Positions 32,801 through 44,065 of a DNA stretch of 64,000 nt are shown one piece after another. The notes under the pieces are model-generated. The model saw nothing but the letters and a program-made list of their open reading frames with translations, was not told where the DNA came from and ran no database searches. Position 1 is the stretch's first letter; each line of letters opens with the position of its first letter. The translations under genes were made by a program, and so were the position numbers. Source of the stretch: Stichopus chloronotus (taxonomy: Eukaryota; Echinodermata; Holothuroidea; Aspidochirotida; Stichopodidae); contig CM037838.1 of the NCBI GenBank assembly GCA_021234535.1, positions 10,747,929-10,811,928 on the forward strand, read 5' to 3'.

Positions 32801-35121
32801 TACCTACCACTACGACCATATTATTTACCCATATATGGACTTATAATATTTTCTCATACAGTGTTTTCTTACGTTATTTATCCATATTGTTGCACTTATT
32901 TTACCTATATGGTTACCTGTAATTTATACCATACACATCTCTACATAAAAATACACATATTGATATACATAATTAATCCAAATGATTACATGTATAATTT
33001 ATGTATCTAATTCTTAGTTTTAGTTGTATTGTATATTCAATAGCTGGAAGGTGGTGCTAACGTCTTTGCAGTGGACTGGCAGAAAGGAGCTAATGTAGCA
33101 AATTACAATAAAGCCAGACAGAACATCCGAGTCGTTGGCAACCAGATCGCCATCTTTGCCAAAAACCTTGGCCAGCCGTTCAAGGACATCGCATTCTGTG
33201 GACACAGTCTGGGAGCACACGCTTCTGGATACGCAGGAGAGGCACTTCAAAGTCAATACTATAAAACAGTCAGTCGTATTACAGGTACATGAACAAGAAA
33301 TGTGGATAAAGAATGGTAACCCCCTAATGGTTCTGGGTCTATTCATGGTTTTAATGCAAATGTGTTCGAATTAAACTTGTGATATTCCTTATTCAATCCT
33401 AGCAACACACGTCCCAAAACTGATAATTGTGTTAATTTTGCTTGTTTCAATTACTTCAAGCTAACCAAACTGAATTCATCATATTTCACTTCGTTTTTAT
33501 TTCCAACATGACGCTTTCTGGAATGTTATGTGTGGTTGTCATTGGTGATTACAAGTTTCAATTTTAAATTATTTCTCATTTATTGTTTACAAAATTTAAT
33601 TGTACAGTTAAGTAGAATGCAATTTTAAACAAAGATGAAGAGCACTAGACAAACGGATGAAACGGTATCAGAGCTAGTGAATTAGAAAATTAACCACCTT
33701 CCTCCTACCCTTCAAAAAAAAACAGCAATATAATAATAAAAAAAAACAGGAATGGACACCAGAAGGAAAACAAGAATACATTAGAGAGAGAAGTGACAAT
33801 GATGGAAACTTAGAACATGAAGTCAATTAGCAATAATTAATTATAATAACAATAATAATTAATAATAATAATTACAATAATAATAATAGTAATAATAACT
33901 ATGATAACAAGAACAACAATACTACTACTACTACTAATAATAATACTTTGGTGATACGTTATACAAAAAAGTAAATAAATAAAGTTACAGGATAGCAAAC
34001 AAATGCATCATTGGTACATGTTATAAACAAACTTCCTAAATTGTTCCCGCATTCGAGTGTCTGTGCTTTTTCGACAAAAAAACAAAACAAAAAAAAACAC
34101 ATAATATAGGCCTATGACTGATAGTTTCTTTTTTCCTTTGAACAGAAAGTACACAAATATGATCCGAAATGTTAATTGAATGAAAATGGAATGCTTTTAT
34201 TAAATATTTGAAGTACAAGTCTGGTGTTTGAAATCAATAGGATCTGACCTAATTTCAACAAATCTAGGAATTGTACATTTCTGTAATCTTAATATTTATG
34301 TCGCACCTTGGGTTGTAGTGTAGTGTGGGGCCCTATCTCTCGCTTGGTGATGACAATCTTAGTTTCACCCGGGAGCGACGTACACCTGCGTTTCAAAACA
34401 TTGTTCCGAACCAGCCAATTGTTTAGGGTTTAATTGACTTAAAAAATAATGTTGCTCTGTAAATGATATTTGAACTGGAATGAAGGAAAGAATTTGTCTT
34501 TGAGCCGGCAACTACACAATCACTTATTTCCACCCCATTAGGTGGATCTTAAAGTATTAGGTGTAATTAGTTTTTTTGTTCTGTACATCTCCAAAACGGC
34601 TCCAAGGTTTCACGAACAAAACTATCTAACTGGATGTAAATATTCACGAGGTTTTCATAATCGCTGAACTGAAAGAGTTTTTGCTTCGGTAGACAGCAAG
34701 ACCTTGCCCGCATTTGTCGGTCTTAGGTCGCATGCAGACATATTTCCACTCTTGTAGCTGAAGCTCTCGACTTTAAAAACTAAGAAAAGTTCCTATACCT
34801 GAAAAATTGTTACGTTTAAACTGATAGAGCAGTAAAAAATCTCATAGAAGTTTTCTTGTTGGTTGAGGATTATTCTTTAACCTATTTGATTGTGCACATG
34901 AAGAGGTTTTGGACACAACGCTTTAGCTGTTACGTGATTTTCAATAGCATACCTTTTCCTTAGAATAAACACAAGAATAACATATAATATTGGTTTGGAA
35001 TGGCTTCAGACAGAGTACGCTAAACTTATAAAATACATCGATATGAAGCAAGGAATTTAGAGAGATGGTTAAAGTGGTTCACCCATGAAAGCTGATCATG
35101 GATAATTCTAATATCAATAAT

Positions 35122-35213
<92 letters not shown>

Positions 35214-35218
35214 TATAC

Positions 35219-35295
<77 letters not shown>

Positions 35296-37466
35296 ACATG
35301 ATTATACAGATGTACGTATACCGTGTGTTGGAAACTGGGTTACAAAGCAATAATAACAAGAGATAACGCTAAACTCCAACAAGTAGTAGCAGTTGCATAA
35401 ACGTGTATTTAACGTTTCAACCAGGGTAGGGCAGGTTGAAACGTTAAATATATATATATATACATATATTTATATATATATATTCAAACTTGACTCATTA
35501 TCAGAATGTTCCTCTTTGGCAAAATGTCCTTCATCAGGTTTGGATCCCGCTGGTCCAGGATTTACCGATCAGACAGACGGGAGATGTCGCCTCGACCCCA
35601 CTGACGCCGACTTCGTCGACAATATTCATACTGACGATGACCAGTATGGAACACCCACTGACGTAAGTTGTGTCATATCATATACTGGTCATGTGACAAA
35701 ATGGGACTCAAAAGGGGGACTTGATAACGTAGTGATCTCGTTTGTTCCTTAACTAAGGTGTATAGTTCTTCATCCCGTCTTGTGGTTCACATCATCAGGG
35801 TACTCCCTCGAGAGGGATGTAGTTCACATTATCAGAGTACTTTCTTGACCTGTGTGACAGAGATGAGGTTCACGTGATCATGTCAAGAGAGTCCTCTATA
35901 AGATAGATGTGGTTCACATCATCAGAATATCAGCCTCTTGACAAAGATGTAGTTCACATCCTCATGTCAAGAGAGTACCTCCAGTGGGGGCGCCAGAATG
36001 TCAGACTTGGGGGGGGGGCAAACTGAGGGCAGAGGAAAATGTTGGGGGGGCAAAGATTTTCGCACGCAGCGCGAAACCGAGCGCGAAGCTCGAGGTCTTG
36101 CGGTTGGGTTCCAGGGGCGCGCCTTAGGGCCCCTTGTAGGGTCCAGGGGGCGAAGCCCCAGAAGCTCTGAGATTTTAGCATATCTCTTGGTGGCAAATTA
36201 AGCCCCAAGAGATGTATATTATTTATTTTTATGTTATTTATTTTTTCGATTGACCGTACTCCAAGGTTCCCAACTTTTTTCTTTGGGACTACCATTTCAC
36301 ATTTACCACCGAGTACACACACACACACACATACACTTCCATTCCATTCCTATATTTAGGAAAACAACGACATTCCTATATTTAGGAGAACAACCACCTA
36401 CCCGCCCTTCCCTTATGCTGGACGGTAAACATTCCTGAGAAAATTGGTGTGACCAGGCTGGCCTACTGTTGAAGTGGCTACGGGCATGATATGAAAACTG
36501 GCAGCCTGTGTAACATAAATTAGGCATTTATCAATCATGGTTCCCCGGAAGCTGTTCTTATTCAGTTCAATGCCAATCATGATACATAGTTTTGTGATTA
36601 AATTAATTTTGGATGAGTACAAGATCTGATTGGGAAGGTTGAGAGCAACTGGGGGGGGGGGGGGGCAAGGAAACAATCTGGAGGGGCAAATGCCTCCTCA
36701 TCCCCCCCCCCCCCCCCCGTAGCGCCGCCACTGAGTACCTCTATAAGATAGATGTGGTTCACATCAACAGAGTACCTTCTTTACAGAGATGTGGTTCACA
36801 TCATCATATCAAGAGGGTACTCGCTGAGATTTGTGGTTTATATCATCAGAGTGCTCCCTTGTGTGTTGCAAATTGAAGAACCACATGCCAACCCTGGTTG
36901 TATATGATATATATATCAGCTCTGCAGGTATTCCACTCGTTAGTTATATAGGTTTCACAAAATCGACTGATTTTGGTTTGCGGTTTTAAGAGACTGAAAT
37001 ATCTCTTTTGTTCCAGAAAAAAAGTCAATAAATTGTTATCCACAGATGGAAAAATTGTAAAATATTTATCTAGTTTCACAATGTGAGAATGATAATTGTG
37101 GAGGCCACAACAATAATGTAATGGGAAGGGAGAGTGGTCAAATAATGGAATAAAATGACTGATGTCTTTCTGATGGACACATTTTTCGTATTTCCTATCT
37201 CTCAGATGGGAGACGTCGATTTTTATCCGAACGGTGGATCCAAACAACCTGGCTGTTCGGTTGACTTGGCGTCGTGCAGCCACGGCAGGGCGGTTGACCT
37301 TTATTCCGATAGTATTCGCACATGTACATTTTACACCGAGAGATGCGATGCGTTTAATCGCTGCACCGCTACCTCTTGTTACATGGGATACGACGCTAAC
37401 GACTCAGAATGCTCAGGTAGACATTACCTGGAGACCTACGCCACGTCACCGTTCTGCAAGCCTTAG
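29362..37466 (+). CDS. Secreted lipase-family protein, probable phospholipase A1, six exons
   Basis: Coding exons are 29362-29398, 31070-31224, 31457-31585, 33044-33284, 35538-35662 and 37206-37466. Introns are GT-AG with consistent phases, giving 948 bp (315 aa). A hydrophobic signal peptide ([15 protein letters not shown]) starts the protein. The pancreatic-lipase-family fold is marked by THGYQ (oxyanion region), GHSLG with nucleophile Ser162, GLDPAGP with Asp190, and [10 protein letters not shown] with His255. The lid between Cys246 and Cys253 is only six residues, and the protein stops about 60 residues after the catalytic His, with no PLAT/C2-like domain. Both traits fit phospholipase A1 members better than triacylglycerol lipases. 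It would hydrolyse the sn-1 ester of phospholipids outside the cell. The exon 2 donor (CAA|GTTGGT) is weak, so that boundary is the least certain. Confidence 0.88.
29799..29864. repeat. (TA)n microsatellite in lipase intron 1
   Basis: Uninterrupted TA dinucleotides over about 66 bp. Confidence 0.97.
29955..29967 (-). repeat. CGAAACGTC signature, copy 1
   Basis: GACGTTTCG at 29957-29965 (CGAAACGTC on the minus strand), next to the TA tract and Penelope-like fragment. This end signature is typical of Penelope-like and related repeat termini. Confidence 0.4.
30110..30640 (-). mobile_element. Broken Penelope-like retroelement fragment with GIY-YIG domain
   Basis: On the minus strand this reads a Cys-rich linker ([19 protein letters not shown]), then an in-frame TAG, then [20 protein letters not shown] followed by [13 protein letters not shown] and PLGKHFQSC. 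The linker followed by a GIY-YIG-type core (YL...QYVGETG...R..HR) is the C-terminal layout of Penelope-like elements. The stop codon and missing reverse transcriptase show decay. Downstream plus-strand bases (30650-30830) read [22 protein letters not shown], possibly an inverted piece of the same element type. Confidence 0.7.
31070..31224 (+). CDS. Lipase-family gene exon 2
   Basis: Acceptor CATGCAG|CCAC. Encodes residues 14-64, beginning [20 protein letters not shown] and ending NPVEFSQ. It contains [12 protein letters not shown], the family's first-strand 'tRFxLyT' segment. The donor GTTGGT is non-ideal. Confidence 0.8.
31457..31585 (+). CDS. Lipase-family gene exon 3
   Basis: Acceptor CATCAAG|GAT, donor CCAAC|GTAAGT. 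Encodes 43 codons, including [20 protein letters not shown], where the HG pair follows the oxyanion-hole pattern. Confidence 0.88.
32286..32308 (-). repeat. CGAAACGTC signature in a hairpin, copy 2 (lipase intron 3)
   Basis: ACTGCGT and ACGCAGT pair perfectly around GACGTTTCG. It is probably a second remnant of the same retroelement class. Confidence 0.45.
32309..33043 (+). other. Lipase intron 3, remaining part
   Basis: AT-rich sequence with CATATAT/TTACC-type low complexity around 32780-32990. No exon or element recognised. Confidence 0.6.
33044..33284 (+). CDS. Lipase-family gene exon 4 (nucleophile serine)
   Basis: Acceptor TCAATAG|CTGG, donor TACAG|GTACAT. Encodes [10 protein letters not shown] and [15 protein letters not shown], with Ser162 as nucleophile. 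Confidence 0.93.
33830..33952. repeat. AAT/ACT-rich simple repeat in lipase intron 4
   Basis: Degenerate AATAATAAT followed by ACTACTACT runs. Confidence 0.9.
35124..35292. repeat. Long (TA)n microsatellite in lipase intron 4
   Basis: About 170 bp of TA dinucleotides with three TACATATA interruptions near the centre. Likely unstable and possibly misassembled in length. Confidence 0.97.
35407..35449. repeat. Perfect 16-bp inverted repeat
   Basis: ATTTAACGTTTCAACC and GGTTGAAACGTTAAAT flank an 11-bp spacer and abut another TA tract. The AACGTTTC core again recalls Penelope-like termini. Confidence 0.7.
35538..35662 (+). CDS. Lipase-family gene exon 5 (catalytic aspartate)
   Basis: Acceptor CATCAG|GTTT, donor CTGAC|GTAAGT. 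Encodes [13 protein letters not shown]...[16 protein letters not shown], with Asp190 as the triad acid. Confidence 0.93.
35765..36880 (+). repeat. Tandem repeat of GATGTGGTTCACATCATC type, interrupted by a transposon
   Basis: Units such as AGATGTGGTTCACATCATCA then GAGTACC recur about every 45-60 bp at 35765-35981 and again at 36734-36865. The hAT-type element at 35982-36733 splits the array. Confidence 0.8.
35982..36733. mobile_element. hAT-type non-autonomous insertion with 8-bp target duplication (lipase intron 5)
   Basis: Termini CAGTGGGGGCGCC and GGCGCTACG-type (right end GTAGCGCCGCCACTG) are imperfect inverted repeats of the form CAGTGG-GGCGC. The flanking AGTACCTC at 35974-35981 is repeated exactly at 36734-36741. 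A CAGTG terminus with an 8-bp TSD is the hAT hallmark. The 752-bp interior contains G-runs, a CA repeat and no transposase, so it is non-autonomous. Confidence 0.88.
37206..37466 (+). CDS. Lipase-family gene exon 6 (catalytic histidine, stop)
   Basis: Acceptor TCTCAG|ATGGG. Encodes [13 protein letters not shown], the short lid, [14 protein letters not shown] (His255) and a Cys-rich tail ending SPFCKP with TAG at 37464-37466. Confidence 0.93.
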   Translation: MGDVDFYPNGGSKQPGCSVDLASCSHGRAVDLYSDSIRTCTFYTERCDAFNRCTATSCYMGYDANDSECSGRHYLETYATSPFCKP

Positions 37467-40400
37467 TCTTAAAATACCAGCATGAGAAAAAATGTTTTCC
37501 TGGAGTTGATTGAGAGTAATATGTTATTGGAAATCAGGAAACGAATTAAGATATGTCCTATATGTAATGTAACCTATATGACGTAACGTGATCGTCTTTG
37601 ATAAGACATTTGAATCTAACTATTCACGAATTACGTATACTTTTAACGCAAGCGTTTGCATCTTCTCCCAAACCTATCGGGGCCACCAGGCACGGCCCGC
37701 TCCGCCCCCTTCAAGACACTGTCTCCCCCCCCCCCCCATGTGTAAAATCGATAGATAATGAAATATTACTAAATGCTAGCCCCCTCCTCCATGTATCTTA
37801 CAGTTGATTATTCAGCATAAGTAACAACACACTTAACAATGAACATACTATGTTTTCTGTAACTGGTTTTCTTTATAATTCCTTAAATTTCGCCACCTAA
37901 GCACGCTTGCATTTTCAGTTACATTAATTTTGCTGAGACTGTCATACAGTGTACACTTGCTTCATAAATGGTGGTTGTGTAAAAGCTCCACAGTTAAAGG
38001 TATTAATCTTCCTTGTGGTCATGATTCAAATCGTAACGCGATTTAACGGAATCGATAACATAATTGAGAAGTTGTTTTCTTTTTGGTCACTGTTTGAAAG
38101 ATAAATTAAGGTAGACCGTCTCTTGCTCACGTAGTCCCTGACTTCACCCAGGAAATGATGGCACTTTTCACGTTGTACCCAGTGGATGTCTTAATATCCC
38201 CCTCCCCCTCCCCGCGCCCTTCCTCAGCAACCGTCTTGGGATTTATGTAAGAGTAAAGGGCCACCAGCAAAGACAATACCATGGTATCTTCGGGTATTTT
38301 TATCTAAATATTTTCTGGCGAATGCCGGCTTCAGTGTCTCCACATAGACTCCCACAATTCTACCTAGTAGGAGCCTATGTAAGTGACCATATAGGATATA
38401 TTTATAGGAGTGACAAATACGGTTTGAAGTCAAATTTTCCCCAGAATTGCTTATCAGATGTGACGATTTATGGGAAGATATCTAGAATCAGATATTGGTG
38501 AAGAGCGACCACTAAAACAAAAATATTCATGTAACAAAAACTGGTTTGATATTTTTGCAGAAAAAATGCTGACCATCATTTAGTGTGACCCACGCCTTAA
38601 TCTTACCACATATATTGGATACAACATTCACTGAAGAAAAAAAAAACATTACTTCAATGAAAAATTTTGAGCTTTTCAAAAGCTGATTTGATTGGTTGAA
38701 AGTTTACTAACCCTAACTTTCCCAACATACTTTTAACTATAATCAGGATGGCACTTGAAGCACACTTATTTACACATCCTACCATGATTTCTTCCAGACG
38801 TTTATCCGTAATTCTTATTTCATACCAAATGGGAGGGAAGAAGTAGAAAGGAAGAAGATAACGGTTTCTATTGCTTCAAATATTACGTCTACCCCTCTGC
38901 TCCTTGGTCGTCCGTTGGTTACGTATCTTGCTTAAATGTCGATCGCCGATGACGCTCGAGAAGAAGGACGAAACTGCTCAATGTGATGGCGTTACTTTGA
39001 AGAGACCAAAAAACATCGCCATTTTGCTTCTTCCTATGTTTTCTTTATTCTTCAATACCTCACTCGTGCTGTGCCATAGTCGCTCGAAACTATGCAATGA
39101 TCAAAGATGATGCTGAAAGTTTCTAAAACTTACCTTAATGAAAATTTGACTTCGTTTTTTTTTCAAATATCTGTCATTATTATGGAAGTTAGACCACGCC
39201 TACAATACGTTCCCGCACACTTAGTTATCTATAGGGTGATCTGTCATTGTGAGACTGAATAAGTTTTGTCTGCAGCACATTTTAGATTTCTGCACATATG
39301 GACAATCTTTCTGCTACAATTCACAGACTTTGGATAGAATTGACAGTTTGGACGTTACAAGTTTTCCCTAACTAGTACCTTGGGTCACCCAAACGAATGA
39401 CAATGTTGCTGGACACGAATTTTCCATGTTTACAGTTTCTTCGAACTCACGCAATCACTTTAATAGAGAATGTTTTACCAATTATGGATGAGATTCCCTT
39501 AAAACGCTCACTCATTTTATTTTGACAAATGGACCTACTTGTGAGTATCGGACCTATAGCAGCTTTTTAAATTACCAACATGTCAAAATTCCTCCCAGAC
39601 AGAGAAGCCGTTTCTCTGTCTAGCGCCATCACCACGGTATATGATAGGTTGCACTGTCATTTGAAGCCCCCCACTTAAGTTGTCCTGGATAAGAAACTTT
39701 ACGTGATTGTAAATTCTGTCTTTGTTTTCTCCTCCGTCGTTTGAAACAATGAAGCTAATTTATGAAATCATACAACCGCGCATGTTCAAACTGGTCACGT
39801 ATGGCGGATAACATGTTTCATGATGACATCGTTGACAACATAGTTTAGAAAGAAGAACAACCACCAACATACTACCAACAATTAACCGGTTAAACAGATA
39901 ACGTTCTGTTTCTGTGACAAATAACCAGCTGATCAGTCAGGTGTCTAGTCTCTAATTACGTCATATTGCTAGTGTGTGGTTACTGTGAATGGCATATTCT
40001 ACTTGGTGCCTTGCACATCGCTAGCTACGTCGCTCACTGACAGTCTGGGTTAAGTTATCGATAGGCCAACTCTTCCTAAGTTTTCAATATAAAACTCTTC
40101 CATTTATCTTAAAAAAAAAAGGAAAAACAAACAAGCAAACTAGCAGACGTCTGTCATCTCACGTACTGCAGTCATAACGAAGTTGAAACATGGAGTTTGG
40201 CAGCCATTACGTCACAAGTAGACAGACCTAATTGAGGATTACAGACTAACGACGGATAGGCTGAGGACAGCTTTAAGGTAGCACACTGCCATTTATTTCT
40301 TATATTGGCTGATACACTACATAGAAACTCGGTTCCGTATTTGAAAAATATCCTTCTTTTGCGACGATTAAAAGTTTGGGCTAGAAGGGTTGGAAGTTAA

Positions 40401-43400
40401 GAGTGGCGATTATTCATTTTTTCTAAAACAATGTAAATCTCCTTCAATCTTCCTGATTTTCACATCAGCTGTACTTTATAACTGTTGCTCTAGAGTATCC
40501 AATTAAAAACAAAATAGTGATGGTACCTGGATACACTACGAAAAAGAGTTCCCCATAGCTCAATTTAGCCTCTGTCCTGAGGTGAACTATTCCCAGTGAC
40601 TCGGTGGGACATCATTTAGTTTAGTGGTACACAAAAATCGAAGTGGCGAAATGTCTTACAGAGGGCAGTGTTCTGAAAAAATATACTTGAGTACGTTTAT
40701 ATACTCAGAGTTCCTCGTACAGAGATAATCCCAGGATAAAAATTCTTAAATATTCTAAAAGTAAACGTAAATGCGACCTCCAACTTTACTGAACATAGAT
40801 GACTTAAAGGTAGTCACTCATCACACTAATCTACACTTTAGGCAAGGGGTGTGGAAAATTCTCGGTTGCTTCTGTTAACGGTCCTTGATTGAGAGCGATT
40901 TCGAAAGACGTGGAGTAGCTCACATATGATATTGTACGACATACACTGGGGCCCGTGTTTTAGACCGGCAGTGGGATGCGTAAAAAGTAAGTTGTTGAGA
41001 GAATTAAGTGGAACTTTCTGGTGCGATGAGTGACTGCCTTAGACTAAAGCACATTGAAAGTTGTTATGTGTTTGCTGCGGTATATTCTGATCTGGTAGAT
41101 TTAGTCTCCGGGTGCAATCGAGAAAAAAAAAACCTGATTTTCACTCGGGTAATTCACAGTGGAAGGTCGGAATAAAAAGCTACTTGTGGACAAAGCATGC
41201 ATTGGTCTACTGTTAGGGAAGTAGCAATTTGACTCCCTTTCATCTATGGCGGGATGAAGTTTTACAACGCAATCCTGTCGATTGCTGAAGAAAACGGTTC
41301 TCGTTCCTGTGAGCTGAACACATCATGTACATGTACACCAACCAAAATTTAGGTCCAACTTTTTCCTAAGGTATTACAAATTGATTCCCTTGGCCCGTGG
41401 CTCAGTTTAAGCACTTCACAAGGGCTAACATCTCACAAATGTACATAATCTAATGATGGTATTAGACCTTAAAGGGAAGCAAAAGCGGCTATTTGACTCA
41501 ATTAAGGCAATATGCATATCACACATAAATACATTAACTATTATCTCGGTGTTGCTTTGAAATACCGAACATTAAAAACGAGATGCACAGTTGAAATCCA
41601 CGGCTCTTATCGTCTTTATGACGTCATACTTTTAGACATATCCACATATCCACAACATATCCAGGTGGATGTTACACAACTTGACTGTCGGCAGCAACCT
41701 TGACACCGAAGCATTGTCCCACCGAATCTTATAAGGTATAGGATATGAGTGGGTGAGAATGGAAATTACTTTGATACCAATTAGAAATTGGACATGTCAC
41801 CCCAAAGTAAAGAACGAGGCCGTAATCATCTGATATGAATTGAAACCTCTTATCAAACCAACAAAATCCTAAAAGGGTTAGCTCACGTGAAAGTGTTTGA
41901 TGTATCTCCTTCTGAATTACAGCTCACTGGTTGTTGTATCCCATATTCCAACTACAATCCGCACAGAATTCCGTCTCGATGATTGTACCGTTTTAAAATA
42001 ATGTGAACTTAGTTAGGAAAAGACCTCCATATCTTTTCCATTTTCTTATCTGTCACATTCTAGAGTTTAATGTGGAATTAAACTGTAAGGAATTTTTAAA
42101 TATGAGCTTTAAACAAAAGTCAACTGTTGATTTGTATGGTACAGCCTACGTGTAGGGACTATGCACACATAGGTGTGTGTCTTTGACGTCACTGTCGCAT
42201 TGAACTATGGGTAATTTAGGACAGAAAAAGCCACGTCCATTGTCCCCCGACGGACAGAGATCAAAAATTCAATATTTTGTTTCATTCACTGACGAAAAGG
42301 ATTTCCTGAATGATTTAAATTCGTTAGAAATCTTTATTTTTAAAATTCAAGCTACTGCAAACTCGCTGTAAAAATTGTTCCCCTTCAGTATGAAAGCTTA
42401 AGAGCTCTATTGCGCCCTCTGTATTAATGGCTGACACGTGATGCCGATCGAATCAGAATGGCAGCGATTTTTTTTCCCCTCCATAACCAACGAAAGCTAT
42501 AAACATGGAGCTATTACAGAGAAACTCCGCGCTATAAATAACCACTGCAGCGATATATATGAGTTCATTTATCGCTGACAAAGAATTTCAACCTACTGCA
42601 AAAGTCAAGTTGACCCTCTTGACCATGTGCTACTGTGAGGGTATAGGTTCTCTTTAGGGGCTATGCTACTTTATAAGCAGCAAAGTGAAGCCTTCTTTTT
42701 TGTCACGGGTGTCTCGAGGGCCACAATCTGTCAGCTCTTGCATCCACATAAAGATGATCAGAGATTATTACAGGTTGTCTGTATTAACGTATACTTTTTC
42801 TGAATCATGAATATTCATGAATCGAGTCAATCGAATAAATCAATCTTCCCATCAAAAAAAAAAAAAAAAATGGACATGTCCATCTACACTGGACGATCCT
42901 GAATTGATATATAAATGTTGAAGTTTTAGTCACTCAATTTAAAATGGTGTAGATTGCGCAATAAATTGTAATGTCATTCTTGTAGTACTCAGAGCTACTT
43001 TCTTTGTTTTTACAAGAAGACAGTTAAAGGACCACACTCCCGAAACGTGAGGACGGTGACAGACGGTTATTGAGAGCACTTCATTGCATAAGTGGGATAC
43101 TCCCTAGCGATTGAATATCCATGGGCTTCCAATTTGTTTATATATGAATTATAATAACATGCCAAAGATATAGAGTACATTTTAGGCGCAAGAAGTGTCA
43201 GGAAGTTTAGAGCGGAGCTTAAGGAAAATTGAAGCGAACACCGACCTCACTTTTCGAACCGGGATCCTTTAACCTTTCAAGGTTATTATAAACATTTTGA
43301 ATTTCAAATGGCAACGAAAGCAGGTAGTATGAGTTGCACAAGAAGGACATCACAAATTATTGTAAAATTAACTATTTCAAATGGAGTGACTAGCTTTAAA

Positions 43401-44040
43401 TATTTTTTCTCTTCGCATGGAACAAGCTATGAAGATGGAAGTTACATGAAAGGGATGCTTCTCTAAAAAAAAAATTCTCTAAAAAATATACATCTCTAAA
43501 AAATATATATCTATATATATGCTTACATCTTTGTAATTCAGTTCTTCTGGTACACTTTAAGAGTGACCTTTTCGTAGCACGGAATTTTCTAGGTAGCTTG
43601 GCATTGTATCACATCAACGCATCAAACGGATACATGTTCTTCGGAACCCCCCTCCCTTCTTCCTGTCTGTAGTCCACAGACAGATAGATACTGAGCGAAG
43701 TTCTCGGACAGTAGGCAGACTTTACAATAATTAAATAACGGAAAGTGTGGGACAAACGGTCAAATTTACAACAATGACTACTCAGCAAAATTGTACAGAA
43801 GTTTGACTAATGTGCATGTGGAAAAGTATAAAAAAACGAAACTTGAAGTACACTTAAGATAAAATTAATCAAAAATTAAAACAAAAAAGTGTTTTCGCAC
43901 TTTTAATAAAATATTTACGACGGAAAAGAAAGATTTGCTGACAGTGTAATACCGTAGTCCTTCTTGTTATTGTATTCCTGATATTTCAATGGCCCTAGCT
44001 CCTCACGTCTTGACAAAATTCAGCAATTAAATTACAAAGA
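37467..44040. other. Gene-free stretch between the lipase gene and RPL7A
   Basis: No coding exon or RNA gene recognised on either strand. It contains one dispersed-repeat copy (40840-41050) and a short CTCTAAAAAA/TATATA tandem at 43460-43520. The lipase 3' UTR must occupy its left end, but no clear poly(A) signal was chosen. Confidence 0.6.
40840..41050 (+). repeat. Dispersed repeat, copy 2
   Basis: Diverged relative of 10190-10400, in the gene-free stretch between the lipase gene and RPL7A. Confidence 0.5.
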
Positions 44041-44043
44041 GCG

Positions 44044-44062
44044 CCCTCTTTTACTTTCTAAC
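44044..44062 (+). promoter_or_regulatory. RPL7A: 5'-TOP tract / probable RPL7A transcription start
   Basis: CCCTCTTTTACTTTCTAAC sits directly before the ATG. A C followed by a pyrimidine run is the terminal oligopyrimidine signature of ribosomal-protein mRNAs, which brings growth-dependent translational control. The exact TSS is inferred. Confidence 0.65.
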
Positions 44063-44065
44063 ATG
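44063..44065 (+). CDS. RPL7A: RPL7A exon 1 (initiator codon only)
   Basis: CTAACATG|GTGAGT. The Met codon is followed at once by a strong donor. Exon 2 begins with the PK of MPK..., as in other L7a proteins. Confidence 0.75.

Noticed and set aside
35026..35359. Overlapping poly-(Ile-Tyr) open frames on both strands
   Set aside because: Translation of a TA microsatellite.
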